Assembly: GCA_902592985.1 (NCBI GenBank)
Contig: CACJGR010000001.1
Coordinates: forward strand, 1-64,000
Reading direction: 5' to 3'
From: an uncultured Pelagibacteraceae bacterium
GTDB lineage: Bacteria > Pseudomonadota > Alphaproteobacteria > Pelagibacterales > Pelagibacteraceae
Length of the DNA: 64,000 nucleotides
A model generated the notes under the pieces. The model was not told where the DNA came from and made no database searches. It worked only from the letters and a program-made list of their open reading frames with translations. The translations under genes and the position numbers were made by a program. The first letter of the stretch is position 1; every line of letters begins with the position of its first letter. This document shows positions 18,377-28,225 of the stretch, piece after piece.

Positions 18377-21300
18377 ATGTTTATTACTGATCTTAGTATT
18401 AAAAGGCCAGTCGTATCAGCTGTTTTTTCTTTGATATTAATCGTATTTGGTTTATTTGTTTTTTGGAAATTACCTGTAAGAGAATTACCTTCAGGTCTTC
18501 AGCCTCCTGTAGTTCAAATTCAAGTAGATTATCAATCTGCATCTGCTCCAATTATTGATCAAGAAATTACTCAAATAATTGAAGATGTGATCGGAGGAGC
18601 GGAAGGGGTTAAAAATATCGATTCAATATCAGAAAATGGAAGAAGTACTATTAAAATAGAATTTGATACATCGATTGATTTAGATTCGGCTGCAAATGAC
18701 ATTAGAGAAAGAGTGGCAAGAATTGTTGATAATTTACCAGAAGAATCTGATGCCCCACAAATTTTAAAACAAGCTGCCGGCTTTACAACTACAATGTGGC
18801 TTTCTTTATCCTCCTCAACTTGGAGTGATCTTGAACTTGGAGATTACGCAAGAAGATATTTGGTTGATAGTTTTTCTAGCGTTAAAAATGTTGGTAGAAT
18901 TTTAGTTGGTGGATTAAGAGAATTAAGCATAAGAGTTTGGATAGATCCCATAAAATTAGCTGCAAACGATTTAACTATTCAAGAAGTTGAACTAGCTTTA
19001 AGAAATGAAAATGTTAGTTTGCCTGCAGGAACCTTAGAAGCAGAAAATATTGATTTAACTATTAATTTAGATAAATCTTATAAAGACATAAAATCGTTAA
19101 AAAGTTTACCAATTAAAAAAACTAAAGATAGTGTAGTTAGATTAGAAGATATTGCAAAAATTGAGTTTGGTCCTGTATCTGAAAAAACATTATTTAAAGC
19201 TCAAAGTAAAGATGCTTTAAATTTAAAAACAGTAGGATTAGGAATTTATGCTCGTAGTGGTGCTTCTACAGTTGAACTATCAAAAGAAATTAAGAAAAAA
19301 ATTATAGAAGTTAGAAAAACTTTGCCAAATGGGCTTGATTTAGAGGCTTCGTGGGATCGAGCTACTTATATAAATGAGGCTATTTTTGAAGTTTATAAGA
19401 CACTTCTTATTGCATTTATTCTAGTCGTTGCAATCATTTATTTATTTCTTGGAAATTTAAAAGCTGTAATTGTTCCTGCGGTAGCACTTCCTGTAAGTTT
19501 AATTGCATCTTTTTTAGGAATTTATTTATTTGGATTATCAATCAATATATTTGTTTTACTAAGTTTTATTTTGGCAATTGGTATAATTACTGATGACTCT
19601 GTAATAATGACCGATGCAATATACAGAAGAATAGAAAATGGTGAAACTCCGTTGGTAGCTGCATACAAAGGTTCTAGACAAATTACATTTGCTATCATTG
19701 CAACAACTTTAATTTTAATTGCTGTTTTTTTACCACTAATTTTTATAGAAGGTATTTCTGGCACTTTATTTAGAGAAACAGCAATAACACTGTCTTTTGC
19801 AATTATTGTATCTTCTTTTGTTGCTTTAACTCTTTCTCCAATGCTAGGCAGTAAATTTTTAAGTAAAAAATTAAAAAAAAATATAATAGTTTTTAAATTT
19901 GAAAAAATATTTAATTCATTTTCAAATTTTTATGCTGAAACACTTAGTTATTGGATTAATAAAAAAAAGACTATAACTTTATTTATTTTATTTGTTATTA
20001 TCGGCTCAAGTTTGCTTTATAATTTTGCTAGTAAAGAATTATTGCCTAAAGAAGACAGAGGTGTTTATTTAGTATTGGGATTTACTGACGAAGGTAGTTC
20101 TTTTGAATATACTAAAAAAAGAGCAGAAGATGTTGAAAAAAGGTTAATACCTTTACTTAAAAATCCTAAAGAATCTTATCAAAAAATTATAATGAGAGTG
20201 CCTGGTTTTGGACGTTCTAGTAAATCATATAATAGTTTTATAATTATAGCTCTTCTTGATGAATGGAAAAATAGAAAACAAGATGCTAAAACAATAATGA
20301 GACAAGCAATTGGTAAAATAGTAACTGTTCCTCAAACGATAGCTTTTCCAATATCACCTCAATCCATAAGAGTTTCAAATTATAATAAACCTGTTCAAAT
20401 GGTAATTTTGGGCAAGACTTATGAAGAATTAGAAAAAATCCAAAATGAAATTATAGAAAAATTAAGAAAAAATAAAAATTTGTTTCAAATAGAGTCAGAT
20501 TATTCTAGAGATAAACCTGAAATTAAACTTCTAATTAACAAAAAAAAAACAAATGATCTAGGTGTTTCGGCACAATCAATAGGTAAAACTATTGAAACTC
20601 TTTATGGAGGAAAAACTGTAACAAAATTTAATAAACTAGGTAAAGAATATCCAATAATTTTACAACAATATATTTCTGATCGAAAAGACAGCGAAAGTTT
20701 AAACAAAATATATGTAAGATCTGAAATAACAGGAAAATTAATTTCTTTAGCAAATTTAGTAGAATTTAAAGAAGAAGGATCAGCAAAAATCCTATCAAGA
20801 TATAATAGACAAAGAGCTGTAACAATATCAGCAACTTTGGCTGAAAGTTATACTTTAAGTGAAGCCATAACTTTTCTTGAAGAAACAATTAAAGAAAATG
20901 CTCCCCAAGTACAGCTTGCTTGGAAAGGCAAATCTGAAGAGTTAAAAGAAACAAGTAATGAATTATTTATAATCTTTGCTTTAGCTTTACTTACAGCCTA
21001 TTTAGTAATGGCCGCAACATTTAATTCATTTATCCATCCATTTATAATTATTTTAACTGTTCCTCTTGCTGTGTTTGGCGGAATAGTCTTTATTCTGTTA
21101 TTAAATAGCTCTATTAATATTTTTTCACAAGTTGCATTAATTATACTTATAGGAATATCAACAAAAAATAGTATCCTTATTGTTGATTGGGCCAATCAAC
21201 TAAGAGCCGAAGGGAAAAACCTAGTAGATTCAGTAAAAGAAGCTTGTAGCTTAAGGTTTAGAGCTATTGTAATGACATCTTTGAGCACAATGATTGCAAT

Positions 21301-21499
21301 GATTCCCCTTGTGATAGGCAATATTGGGCCTGGAGCAGGCGAAGGCTCTAGGCTTGCTGTTGGATCAACAATATTAGGTGGAATGTTGATTTCAACTTTT
21401 TTTACTTTATACGTTACACCAACAATGTACCTAGCTTTAGCTAAAAATACAAAAAGAATAAATGCGATTGATATAGAACTCAAAAAACAGTTGCGTTAA
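18377..21499 (+). CDS. RND efflux transporter permease (AcrB/MexF-like)
   Basis: 1040 aa; SIKRPVVSAVFSLILIVFGLFVFWKLPVRELP; GITDDSVIMTDAIYRRIENG; TM pattern. Confidence 0.95.
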   Translation: MFITDLSIKRPVVSAVFSLILIVFGLFVFWKLPVRELPSGLQPPVVQIQVDYQSASAPIIDQEITQIIEDVIGGAEGVKNIDSISENGRSTIKIEFDTSIDLDSAANDIRERVARIVDNLPEESDAPQILKQAAGFTTTMWLSLSSSTWSDLELGDYARRYLVDSFSSVKNVGRILVGGLRELSIRVWIDPIKLAANDLTIQEVELALRNENVSLPAGTLEAENIDLTINLDKSYKDIKSLKSLPIKKTKDSVVRLEDIAKIEFGPVSEKTLFKAQSKDALNLKTVGLGIYARSGASTVELSKEIKKKIIEVRKTLPNGLDLEASWDRATYINEAIFEVYKTLLIAFILVVAIIYLFLGNLKAVIVPAVALPVSLIASFLGIYLFGLSINIFVLLSFILAIGIITDDSVIMTDAIYRRIENGETPLVAAYKGSRQITFAIIATTLILIAVFLPLIFIEGISGTLFRETAITLSFAIIVSSFVALTLSPMLGSKFLSKKLKKNIIVFKFEKIFNSFSNFYAETLSYWINKKKTITLFILFVIIGSSLLYNFASKELLPKEDRGVYLVLGFTDEGSSFEYTKKRAEDVEKRLIPLLKNPKESYQKIIMRVPGFGRSSKSYNSFIIIALLDEWKNRKQDAKTIMRQAIGKIVTVPQTIAFPISPQSIRVSNYNKPVQMVILGKTYEELEKIQNEIIEKLRKNKNLFQIESDYSRDKPEIKLLINKKKTNDLGVSAQSIGKTIETLYGGKTVTKFNKLGKEYPIILQQYISDRKDSESLNKIYVRSEITGKLISLANLVEFKEEGSAKILSRYNRQRAVTISATLAESYTLSEAITFLEETIKENAPQVQLAWKGKSEELKETSNELFIIFALALLTAYLVMAATFNSFIHPFIIILTVPLAVFGGIVFILLLNSSINIFSQVALIILIGISTKNSILIVDWANQLRAEGKNLVDSVKEACSLRFRAIVMTSLSTMIAMIPLVIGNIGPGAGEGSRLAVGSTILGGMLISTFFTLYVTPTMYLALAKNTKRINAIDIELKKQLR

Positions 21500-22104
21500 A
21501 AAATTATATATTTATTTTTATTAAGTTTTTTCTGACATTTTTTTAATTGCAGTCTATATTTGTCAGACTGTTGTTGAACTTTTTTAGCTAATAAAATTGC
21601 TTTTTGATTATTTTTATAATTTTTATAACTTTTCCAACCTAAATAATAATTTAAATATTGGCGATATGAATCGTTTAAAGAAATTTTATTAATTTTTTTA
21701 GTTTTATTTGTATACCATCCTATAAAATCTACACTATCTTTAAATCTAACTCTTGTAGCTAGAGGATTATTTGTTTCTTGCTTGTACTGCTTCCATGTTC
21801 CCTTTACAGCCTGAGAATAACCAAAAGAACTTGAAGGTCTTTTATAAGGTATTACCTTAAATATTTTTTGTCTTTCTGGTTTTGCTAACCAGTCGAAATC
21901 GGATTCCTTTTTAATTATTGCTAACTGTAAATAAATTGGGGTACCCCACTTCAGTTCAGTCTTTTTCGCATACTTATACCAAAGGTATCTTTCTGAAAAA
22001 ATTGAACAGCCATCTGCAGTATTTTTTGGAATTGAAGAACAGGCTGAAATTAAAAAAAAAAAAATTATTAGAAAACTACTTAAATTCAGACTTTGCTTTT
22101 TCAT
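21496..22104 (-). CDS. Putative lipoprotein, lytic transglycosylase (SLT)-like
   Basis: LISACSS lipobox; QLAIIKKESDFDW...SSSFGYSQAVKGTWKQY; internal Met used as the likely start. Confidence 0.65.
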   Translation of the reverse strand: MKKQSLNLSSFLIIFFFLISACSSIPKNTADGCSIFSERYLWYKYAKKTELKWGTPIYLQLAIIKKESDFDWLAKPERQKIFKVIPYKRPSSSFGYSQAVKGTWKQYKQETNNPLATRVRFKDSVDFIGWYTNKTKKINKISLNDSYRQYLNYYLGWKSYKNYKNNQKAILLAKKVQQQSDKYRLQLKKCQKKLNKNKYIIF

Positions 22105-22384
22105 TAAGCTCAACCATTTTTTTTCTAATTTCTTCATCTGAAATATTATGATCTGCCAAATCTGCCTTTAATTTTCTAAACAAATCCTCAGTCCCAGACT
22201 CTTCTAGATCTGCCTTGATTACAGATTGAATATATTCTTTTTCTTGATCAGAATTATATCCTAAAATTTGTGAAGCCCATTGACCAAGATATTTGTTTCT
22301 ACGGGCATCTACTTTGAATTTTATTTCTTCTGAATGTGCAAATTTTTTTTCAAAACTTTTTTCTCTTTCATCAAATTTACCCAT
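22076..22384 (-). CDS. DUF1476 / F1-ATPase inhibitor zeta-subunit family
   Basis: MGKFDEREKSFEKKFAHSEEIKFKVDARRNKYLGQWASQILG; internal start replaces the tracked 22459. Confidence 0.88.
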   Translation of the reverse strand: MGKFDEREKSFEKKFAHSEEIKFKVDARRNKYLGQWASQILGYNSDQEKEYIQSVIKADLEESGTEDLFRKLKADLADHNISDEEIRKKMVELNEKAKSEFK

Positions 22385-22757
22385 TTTTTCTCCAAATATT
22401 ATATATATAAAATAATAAGATTGATAACAAAACACCAAAGATATTACCAAACAAATCATTATATTGAAATGATCTGTTTGGTATCACTAAATGCAAAACT
22501 TCAAGAATTATAGAGCCTAATATTAAATAATTAAGAATAAGTAATTTTTTTGTTTTGTAATATGCGATTAAACCTAATAAGGACCAAGCTAAAAAAGCAT
22601 ATAAATGGTTTGAAGATAAAGAAAACAAATCTGAAGTTAATTGTGGTTGTTTGTATAATTCTCTATAAATAAGAAAACCCAAAATACTTCCTGGATAAAT
22701 GTATAAAATAATGAGAATTGTATTAAAAATGTGAAATAATATTTTTGTCTTTGGCAT
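22377..22757 (-). CDS. VanZ-like membrane protein
   Basis: Four TM segments; LEVLHLVIPNRSFQYNDLFGNIFGVLLS. Confidence 0.7.
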   Translation of the reverse strand: MPKTKILFHIFNTILIILYIYPGSILGFLIYRELYKQPQLTSDLFSLSSNHLYAFLAWSLLGLIAYYKTKKLLILNYLILGSIILEVLHLVIPNRSFQYNDLFGNIFGVLLSILLFYIYNIWRKNG

Positions 22758-22783
22758 AATTATCTTATATTTAAAATTTATAT

Positions 22784-23503
22784 ATGAGTCATTTAATATT
22801 AGTAAGACATGGTCAAAGTGAATGGAATCTAGAAAATAGATTTACCGGGTGGGTTGACGTAGATCTTGCGCCAAAAGGTAAACTAGAAGCAGTTAAGTCA
22901 GGAGAGCTCATAAAAGAGCAGAAACTTAAAATTAATTATTTTTTCTCATCCACGCAGCAAAGAGCAATAAAGACTCTTAAATTAATATTAAACACTTTAA
23001 GAATTAAAGACGTTCAAATAATTAAAAATTGGTGGCTTGCGGAAAGGATGTATGGCAATTTAACTTCATTAAACAAGGATGATCTAAAGAAAAAATTGGG
23101 TGAAAAAAAAGTTCACGAATTTCGTAGATCCTGGGATGTTCGCCCTGAACCTTTAAATAGAAATAGCCCTTATCATCCAATAAATATTGAAACCTATAAG
23201 AATGTGCCGCGAGAAAACATACCTGATACTGAATCCTTAAAAGATTGCTATGAAAGAGTCATGCCAAGCTTTAAAAACGAAGTTCTAAGCAAATTAAAAG
23301 ATAACACAAATATACTTATTTCTGCACATGGAAATTCCCTAAGAGCAATATGTAAATACTTATTTAATTTAGATGAAGATAAAATAACTGAACTAGAAAT
23401 TCCTACTGGAAATCCATTGATGATTAAATTTAATTCAAAAAATGAAATTACTAAATGTCATTATTTAGATCAAGAAAGAGCAAAAGATTTAATAGCTTTT
23501 TAA
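22784..23503 (+). CDS. gpmA: 2,3-bisphosphoglycerate-dependent phosphoglycerate mutase
   Basis: LVRHGQSEWNLENRFTGWVDVDL; SAHGNSLRAICKYL. Confidence 0.95.
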   Translation: MSHLILVRHGQSEWNLENRFTGWVDVDLAPKGKLEAVKSGELIKEQKLKINYFFSSTQQRAIKTLKLILNTLRIKDVQIIKNWWLAERMYGNLTSLNKDDLKKKLGEKKVHEFRRSWDVRPEPLNRNSPYHPINIETYKNVPRENIPDTESLKDCYERVMPSFKNEVLSKLKDNTNILISAHGNSLRAICKYLFNLDEDKITELEIPTGNPLMIKFNSKNEITKCHYLDQERAKDLIAF

Positions 23504-24184
23504 CAATTTATTATAGATTTCTAAATCTGTAACATGATAAAATTTGTTTGTACTCTGAAAACCAAATAAGTTATTTTTTACGACTAGCTCATTCCATATT
23601 TCATTAATTGAAAATACTTTTTTATTAATATTGTTTAATAAGTCTTTATTTAAAATTTGGCACCCAGTATAAATGTATTGATTTTTTTCCCCTTTGCTAA
23701 GTAAATTTTTTTCTAAATTAAAATCTCCCTTAAGTTTTTTATCAAAGCTTAATTCTTTATTTACAACCATTAAAATATTTTTAATTTTTTTTAAAAAATA
23801 AAAATTTTCCATTTCTTTAATGGAGTTCAAATAATCAACACTCCATAACGTGTCTGAATTAAAAACTAGAAAATTTTCTTCATTTGATGAATTGACCATA
23901 TTAAAGATTCCCCCGCCGGTGTCTAAAATTTCATTTCCATCTTCAATTATTTCAATTTTTACATTAAAATTTTTTTCCTCAATGAAGGTTTTTATCTGAT
24001 CTTTTAAATAAAAAGTATTTAATTTAATATCTTTAATGTCTAAGTTTTTAATTAAATTTATTGTATTTTCCAACAACGTTAAATCATTCAGTTTTAAAAG
24101 CGGTTTAGGCTCCTTTAAAGTCAACGGATTGAGTCTATTTCCATAACCAGCACATAGTACTAATGCTGTTTTAATTTTAAACAT
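23489..24184 (-). CDS. Sugar nucleotidyltransferase (MurU-like)
   Basis: ALVLCAGYGNRLNPLTLKEPKPLLKLNDLTLLE; GGGIFNMV. Confidence 0.85.
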   Translation of the reverse strand: MFKIKTALVLCAGYGNRLNPLTLKEPKPLLKLNDLTLLENTINLIKNLDIKDIKLNTFYLKDQIKTFIEEKNFNVKIEIIEDGNEILDTGGGIFNMVNSSNEENFLVFNSDTLWSVDYLNSIKEMENFYFLKKIKNILMVVNKELSFDKKLKGDFNLEKNLLSKGEKNQYIYTGCQILNKDLLNNINKKVFSINEIWNELVVKNNLFGFQSTNKFYHVTDLEIYNKLLKSY

Positions 24185-25619
24185 TTTCGTATTTTTTTTG
24201 TACTAACATTATATATTCATTAAGTTTGTCCAAGAATTTTAGTTTTTCTTCATCATTTTCATTAGAATATTTATCTCTTAAAGTATCAATTTCTGTAAAA
24301 CATGTTGAAACAGTCCACCATTTTTCTCGCTTTTCACTTAAAATTCTTCTTGCTATCCCTTGTTTAATTTTTTTAAGCATATCTGAGGGTAATACTTCAG
24401 GTGCCTCTTGATAAATTATTTTTTTTCCAAAACCTACCAGTCTCTTATCATCAAACTTATCAAGTAAATTCAGTTTTTCTTTCCAAGAAGCCGCATGCCA
24501 ATCAGGAAAAAGAGCAGTGTCTTTGTTTGATGTAAATTTAGTATAAATACTTTCCTCAGCATAAATGTCTTCTTGAGATTTTGATTGCTCTTTTTCTTCG
24601 GCTATCTCTCTTAATGCTGTTAGAATATTTTGAGAAAACCTTTCATTATCTCTCACTAATTGAGCTCTTTGCTTTATTAAGTTTGGATCCATTGCATTAT
24701 ATGGTTCCGACTTTATACCATATTCAGCGCCAAGGATTATAGGAGCTTTGTTAGATCTAATTGTTCTTAAAAATTTAGGTGTTTTTTTCATCTCCACTTT
24801 TAATTCATTGATTGACATTTTTAACAAAGGTTTAACATCAACTCTAATATCTACTGCCTGACCCCACTTATAAATAGGATGGATACAGTGTTTTGGATGT
24901 AATGGTGCACATAAATATAATCGAGATTTTCCATAAAAATATTCATTTAAAGTTATAATACTTTCTTTTTGAAAGATTGTTTCGGTATCTGTTTTGCTAG
25001 CTGTTCTTAAAAACATATCCCATGTATTTGGCTGTTTTCTTTTTATTAATTTAAGTATTTTCATTGTTAATGTTGCATCAAAGAAGGCGGAGTGAGCATC
25101 ACTAGAATCAAATCCATTCATACGACTTAACGATTCAAGTTTGAAAACTGGGTTATTTTTCTCATTAATTTCTGTTTCTAATACATTTGGATCTACAGCA
25201 TAAGCACCTCTTGCGATATTAATACCATCATGTCTTTTATTAGGGGACGAGTTTGTAATATAAGGATATCTAATTCCCTTAAAAAACTCTTTTCTGAGCA
25301 TTTCATCATCAAAGCCTATATTAGACCAGCCTAAAAAAATTGTAGGTCCCCATTTCTTTCCCCATAAAGTAAAGATTCGTTCTATCTCGCCAAGCATTTG
25401 ATAATGACTTAAATTAACTTTAGTTAACTGATCAATGCTTGTCTTGTTAACAATTAAAGCCATTGCTTGAGGAATCTCACCTTCAGGCAATCTACATCTT
25501 AAATTAAACCTGTCTTTTTCTTTAAAATTTTCATCAACTAATATGCCTCCAATTTCAATAATACTTCCAAAATCTGTAATCGCACTTGATGATTCAATGT
25601 CCCAAATAGCTAAATTCAT
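24177..25619 (-). CDS. sbcB: Exodeoxyribonuclease I
   Basis: WDIESSSAITDFGSIIEIGGILVDENF; FLGWSNIGFDDEMLRKEF; NPVFKLESLSRMNGFDSSDAHSAFFDATLTMKI. Confidence 0.92.
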   Translation of the reverse strand: MNLAIWDIESSSAITDFGSIIEIGGILVDENFKEKDRFNLRCRLPEGEIPQAMALIVNKTSIDQLTKVNLSHYQMLGEIERIFTLWGKKWGPTIFLGWSNIGFDDEMLRKEFFKGIRYPYITNSSPNKRHDGINIARGAYAVDPNVLETEINEKNNPVFKLESLSRMNGFDSSDAHSAFFDATLTMKILKLIKRKQPNTWDMFLRTASKTDTETIFQKESIITLNEYFYGKSRLYLCAPLHPKHCIHPIYKWGQAVDIRVDVKPLLKMSINELKVEMKKTPKFLRTIRSNKAPIILGAEYGIKSEPYNAMDPNLIKQRAQLVRDNERFSQNILTALREIAEEKEQSKSQEDIYAEESIYTKFTSNKDTALFPDWHAASWKEKLNLLDKFDDKRLVGFGKKIIYQEAPEVLPSDMLKKIKQGIARRILSEKREKWWTVSTCFTEIDTLRDKYSNENDEEKLKFLDKLNEYIMLVQKKYENV

Positions 25620-25750
25620 ATGTTTAAAAAACTTTTCTAAAGCTATGTTTTGATGGATGTTTAGATTATTTTTTCAAGAACTAAACCATTTGCATCTAAA
25701 CGAGTAGCTTCTAGTTAGTAATATCTCTTGTATGTACTGATAATTAAAAG

Positions 25751-26437
25751 TCAAGATAAATTATTCATTTCATTAAATTTCTTTAATCTTCCTAGAAATA
25801 AATTCTGATACATAAGTAATTCTGGTCCTTCAATTTTAAAATCTTGAAATAAATTATCTACAGTACATAGTAAAATTACTCCTAAAGTAATATTGGTTTT
25901 ATAAACAACATTGTGTGCCAAAGTATAAGCGCCTAATTGAAGAAAATAATCTTGTATATAATCAACTTTTTTCGGTTTATTGGCTTGTTTAAAATCTATA
26001 ATTGTCTCTTGACCTTGATAGATACCAATGAGATCTGCTGTTCCAGCATATTTTTCTGGATAATATAATGTAGTTTCCATTCCATATATTTCTTCTAACT
26101 TACCCTTAATTCCTTTGTTTATTATTTCTTTTGCCATATTTTTATATTGTTCATTGCTCTCAAAAAAACTTTCATTAATTCTGCTTCTTAAAAAATCTTC
26201 AATATAAGAATGCATTGATGTGCCTCTGCTAGAAGCCTCATTTTTAATTTTATTAGCTTGTTTGTGTCCTACTCTTTTCTTCCAATTTTCGAGAGATGCT
26301 TTATCTTCTTCTGATTTAGTAGCTTGCAAGATAGAAGTAACACTTGGTAGTTTTTGATTACCAAACAAGTATTTCCTAAAACCATTTTCAAAAGTTCTTG
26401 ACGACTTTGGATAATTAAATTTATTATTCCATTTCAT
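25751..26437 (-). CDS. PD-(D/E)XK exonuclease, RecB/Cas4/MGME1-like
   Basis: GTSMHSYIEDFL; YAGTADLIGIYQGQETIIDFKQANKPK; YFLQLGAYTLAHN. Confidence 0.8.
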   Translation of the reverse strand: MKWNNKFNYPKSSRTFENGFRKYLFGNQKLPSVTSILQATKSEEDKASLENWKKRVGHKQANKIKNEASSRGTSMHSYIEDFLRSRINESFFESNEQYKNMAKEIINKGIKGKLEEIYGMETTLYYPEKYAGTADLIGIYQGQETIIDFKQANKPKKVDYIQDYFLQLGAYTLAHNVVYKTNITLGVILLCTVDNLFQDFKIEGPELLMYQNLFLGRLKKFNEMNNLS

Positions 26438-26450
26438 CCTATTGATTTTA

Positions 26451-27512
26451 TCAAGATACTTTTCTTTTATCTATCTGTCCGTAGGCACTCATTGGTGCTG
26501 GTGAGTCAGGATCTGGATCATCGTCGTCATCTGGATTTTTTATTACATCAAGACTTCTGTTAATTGATCTTGCATCTTTACCAAAACTGTCAACAACTGA
26601 CATTGCTTCTTCTAATTTTTTTCTTAAAACTAAAATGTTGTTAAAATGCAAATTAAACCTAGTGCTAATTCTTTTTAGATGGTCATAAATTTCAGTTGCA
26701 TGTTTTTGAACTTTAAGAGTTTGAAAGCCCATGTGTAATGATTGTAAATAAGCTGAAAGTGTATTGGGTCCTAAGATTACAACCTTATATTTTTTCATTA
26801 ATTCCTGAGTTAATAATTCTTTTGTGCTTGGATCTTGATATGAACTCAATTCTGAGAATAAACTTTCAGTTGGGGCATAAACTATTGCAAAATCTGTGCT
26901 TTTTGGTGGAACAATGTATTTTTCATTCACACTTTTTGCTTTATCTCTAAACACTCTAGCTAGTTTTGTTCTAGCGTCTGCTGCTGCTTTTTTGTCATCT
27001 GCTTGATAAGCATCATCAATTGCTTTGAATTTTTCTATTGGAAAATGAGAGTCCACTGGAACTAAAACTCCATCTTGAAGTTTAATTGCAAACTCAACAT
27101 TTTCACTTGTGTCTTCTTTCATTTTAACATTTGAAATGAATTGAGATGCAGGTAATAAATCTTTTAACAATGACGCCAAACTAAATTCAGCCAAAGTTCC
27201 ATACTTCTTAACACCAGCTAAAATCTTGTTTATCCCTTCTTGACTTTTGTTTAAATTCTCAACTTGAGTATTAAAAACAGAAACTTTTTCATTAACAGAA
27301 GTTAATGTTTGCGTCATATCTCTTGTCACATCTTTAGATAAATTATTAAATGAGGCAGACATTGTATTAAATGAATTATTGATGCTTTCTTTTAAGTTAT
27401 TAAGTTCTTGAGTGTTATCTTTAGGTTCTTCTTTGTTTTTGCGCTGAGCAATCAATAGATAAATAACGATCCCTATTAGAACTAAAATTATATATAATAG
27501 CGAATCTTGCAT
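26451..27512 (-). CDS. rmuC: DNA recombination protein RmuC family
   Basis: N-terminal TM, coiled coil; KYGTLAEFSLASLLKDLLPASQFISNV; VPVDSHFPIEKFKAIDDA; VILGPNTLSAYLQSLHMGFQTL. Confidence 0.9.
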   Translation of the reverse strand: MQDSLLYIILVLIGIVIYLLIAQRKNKEEPKDNTQELNNLKESINNSFNTMSASFNNLSKDVTRDMTQTLTSVNEKVSVFNTQVENLNKSQEGINKILAGVKKYGTLAEFSLASLLKDLLPASQFISNVKMKEDTSENVEFAIKLQDGVLVPVDSHFPIEKFKAIDDAYQADDKKAAADARTKLARVFRDKAKSVNEKYIVPPKSTDFAIVYAPTESLFSELSSYQDPSTKELLTQELMKKYKVVILGPNTLSAYLQSLHMGFQTLKVQKHATEIYDHLKRISTRFNLHFNNILVLRKKLEEAMSVVDSFGKDARSINRSLDVIKNPDDDDDPDPDSPAPMSAYGQIDKRKVS

Positions 27513-27535
27513 AAGTAGTAAGATACTAAAATAAA

Positions 27536-28225
27536 TTATCTGCTAAGCAAGTTTATAATCTTTTTAATTCCCGATTTTTTTGAAGAAAGTTTTGATACCA
27601 TCAAACAAGCTTGTGATTTTAAAATTTCACCATCCTTTAAACTTCTTAAACTATTAGCTTTTAATGTTGCGCCCGTGCTTGTTATATCTGATATTGCTTC
27701 TGCAGTACCAGTAAATGGAGATACCTCGGTGCTTCCTAGACTTTTAACTAATTGAAATTGTGTCACTCCTTTTGAATACAAAAATTGTCTAGTTAAATTT
27801 GGATATTTAGTTGCAACTCTTAAAAGTCTTTTTTTCTTTTTTTTAAATTCGTCAGCTACTTCATCTAAATCTAATAGTGTTTGAACATCTATCCACAAAT
27901 CTGGAATAGCTATAACTAAATTTGCACTACCAAAATTATATCTTTTGTTTATTAAAATTTTATTCTGTACATTGATTTCGCTCTCTTTAAACAAATCATA
28001 CCCTGAAAAACCAATATCGATATTGCCCAATGATAATTGCTCAATGCACTCTCTAGCATGTAAATAAATAATTTTAACATTGGAATGTTTTTTAATATAA
28101 CCAAATAAATCTCTTTCTCCTCTTTCAGAGTAAAGATTTAATTTCTTCTTTTTAAAAATATTAATTGTTTCATGTTTTAATCTTCCCTTTGAAGGAATTC
28201 CTATATTAATAATACTTTTAGTCAT
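27536..28225 (-). CDS. hisG: ATP phosphoribosyltransferase catalytic subunit (short form)
   Basis: IGIPSKGRLKHETINIF; GFSGYDL; FTGTAEAISDITSTGATLKAN. Confidence 0.95.
   Translation of the reverse strand: MTKSIINIGIPSKGRLKHETINIFKKKKLNLYSERGERDLFGYIKKHSNVKIIYLHARECIEQLSLGNIDIGFSGYDLFKESEINVQNKILINKRYNFGSANLVIAIPDLWIDVQTLLDLDEVADEFKKKKKRLLRVATKYPNLTRQFLYSKGVTQFQLVKSLGSTEVSPFTGTAEAISDITSTGATLKANSLRSLKDGEILKSQACLMVSKLSSKKSGIKKIINLLSR

Noticed and set aside
25620-25750. Intergenic stretch between sbcB and the RecB-like gene with short open frame (minus strand, LEATRLDANGLVLEKII)
   Set aside because: No start codon or family match; possibly a gene remnant or chance. Not enough support to call.
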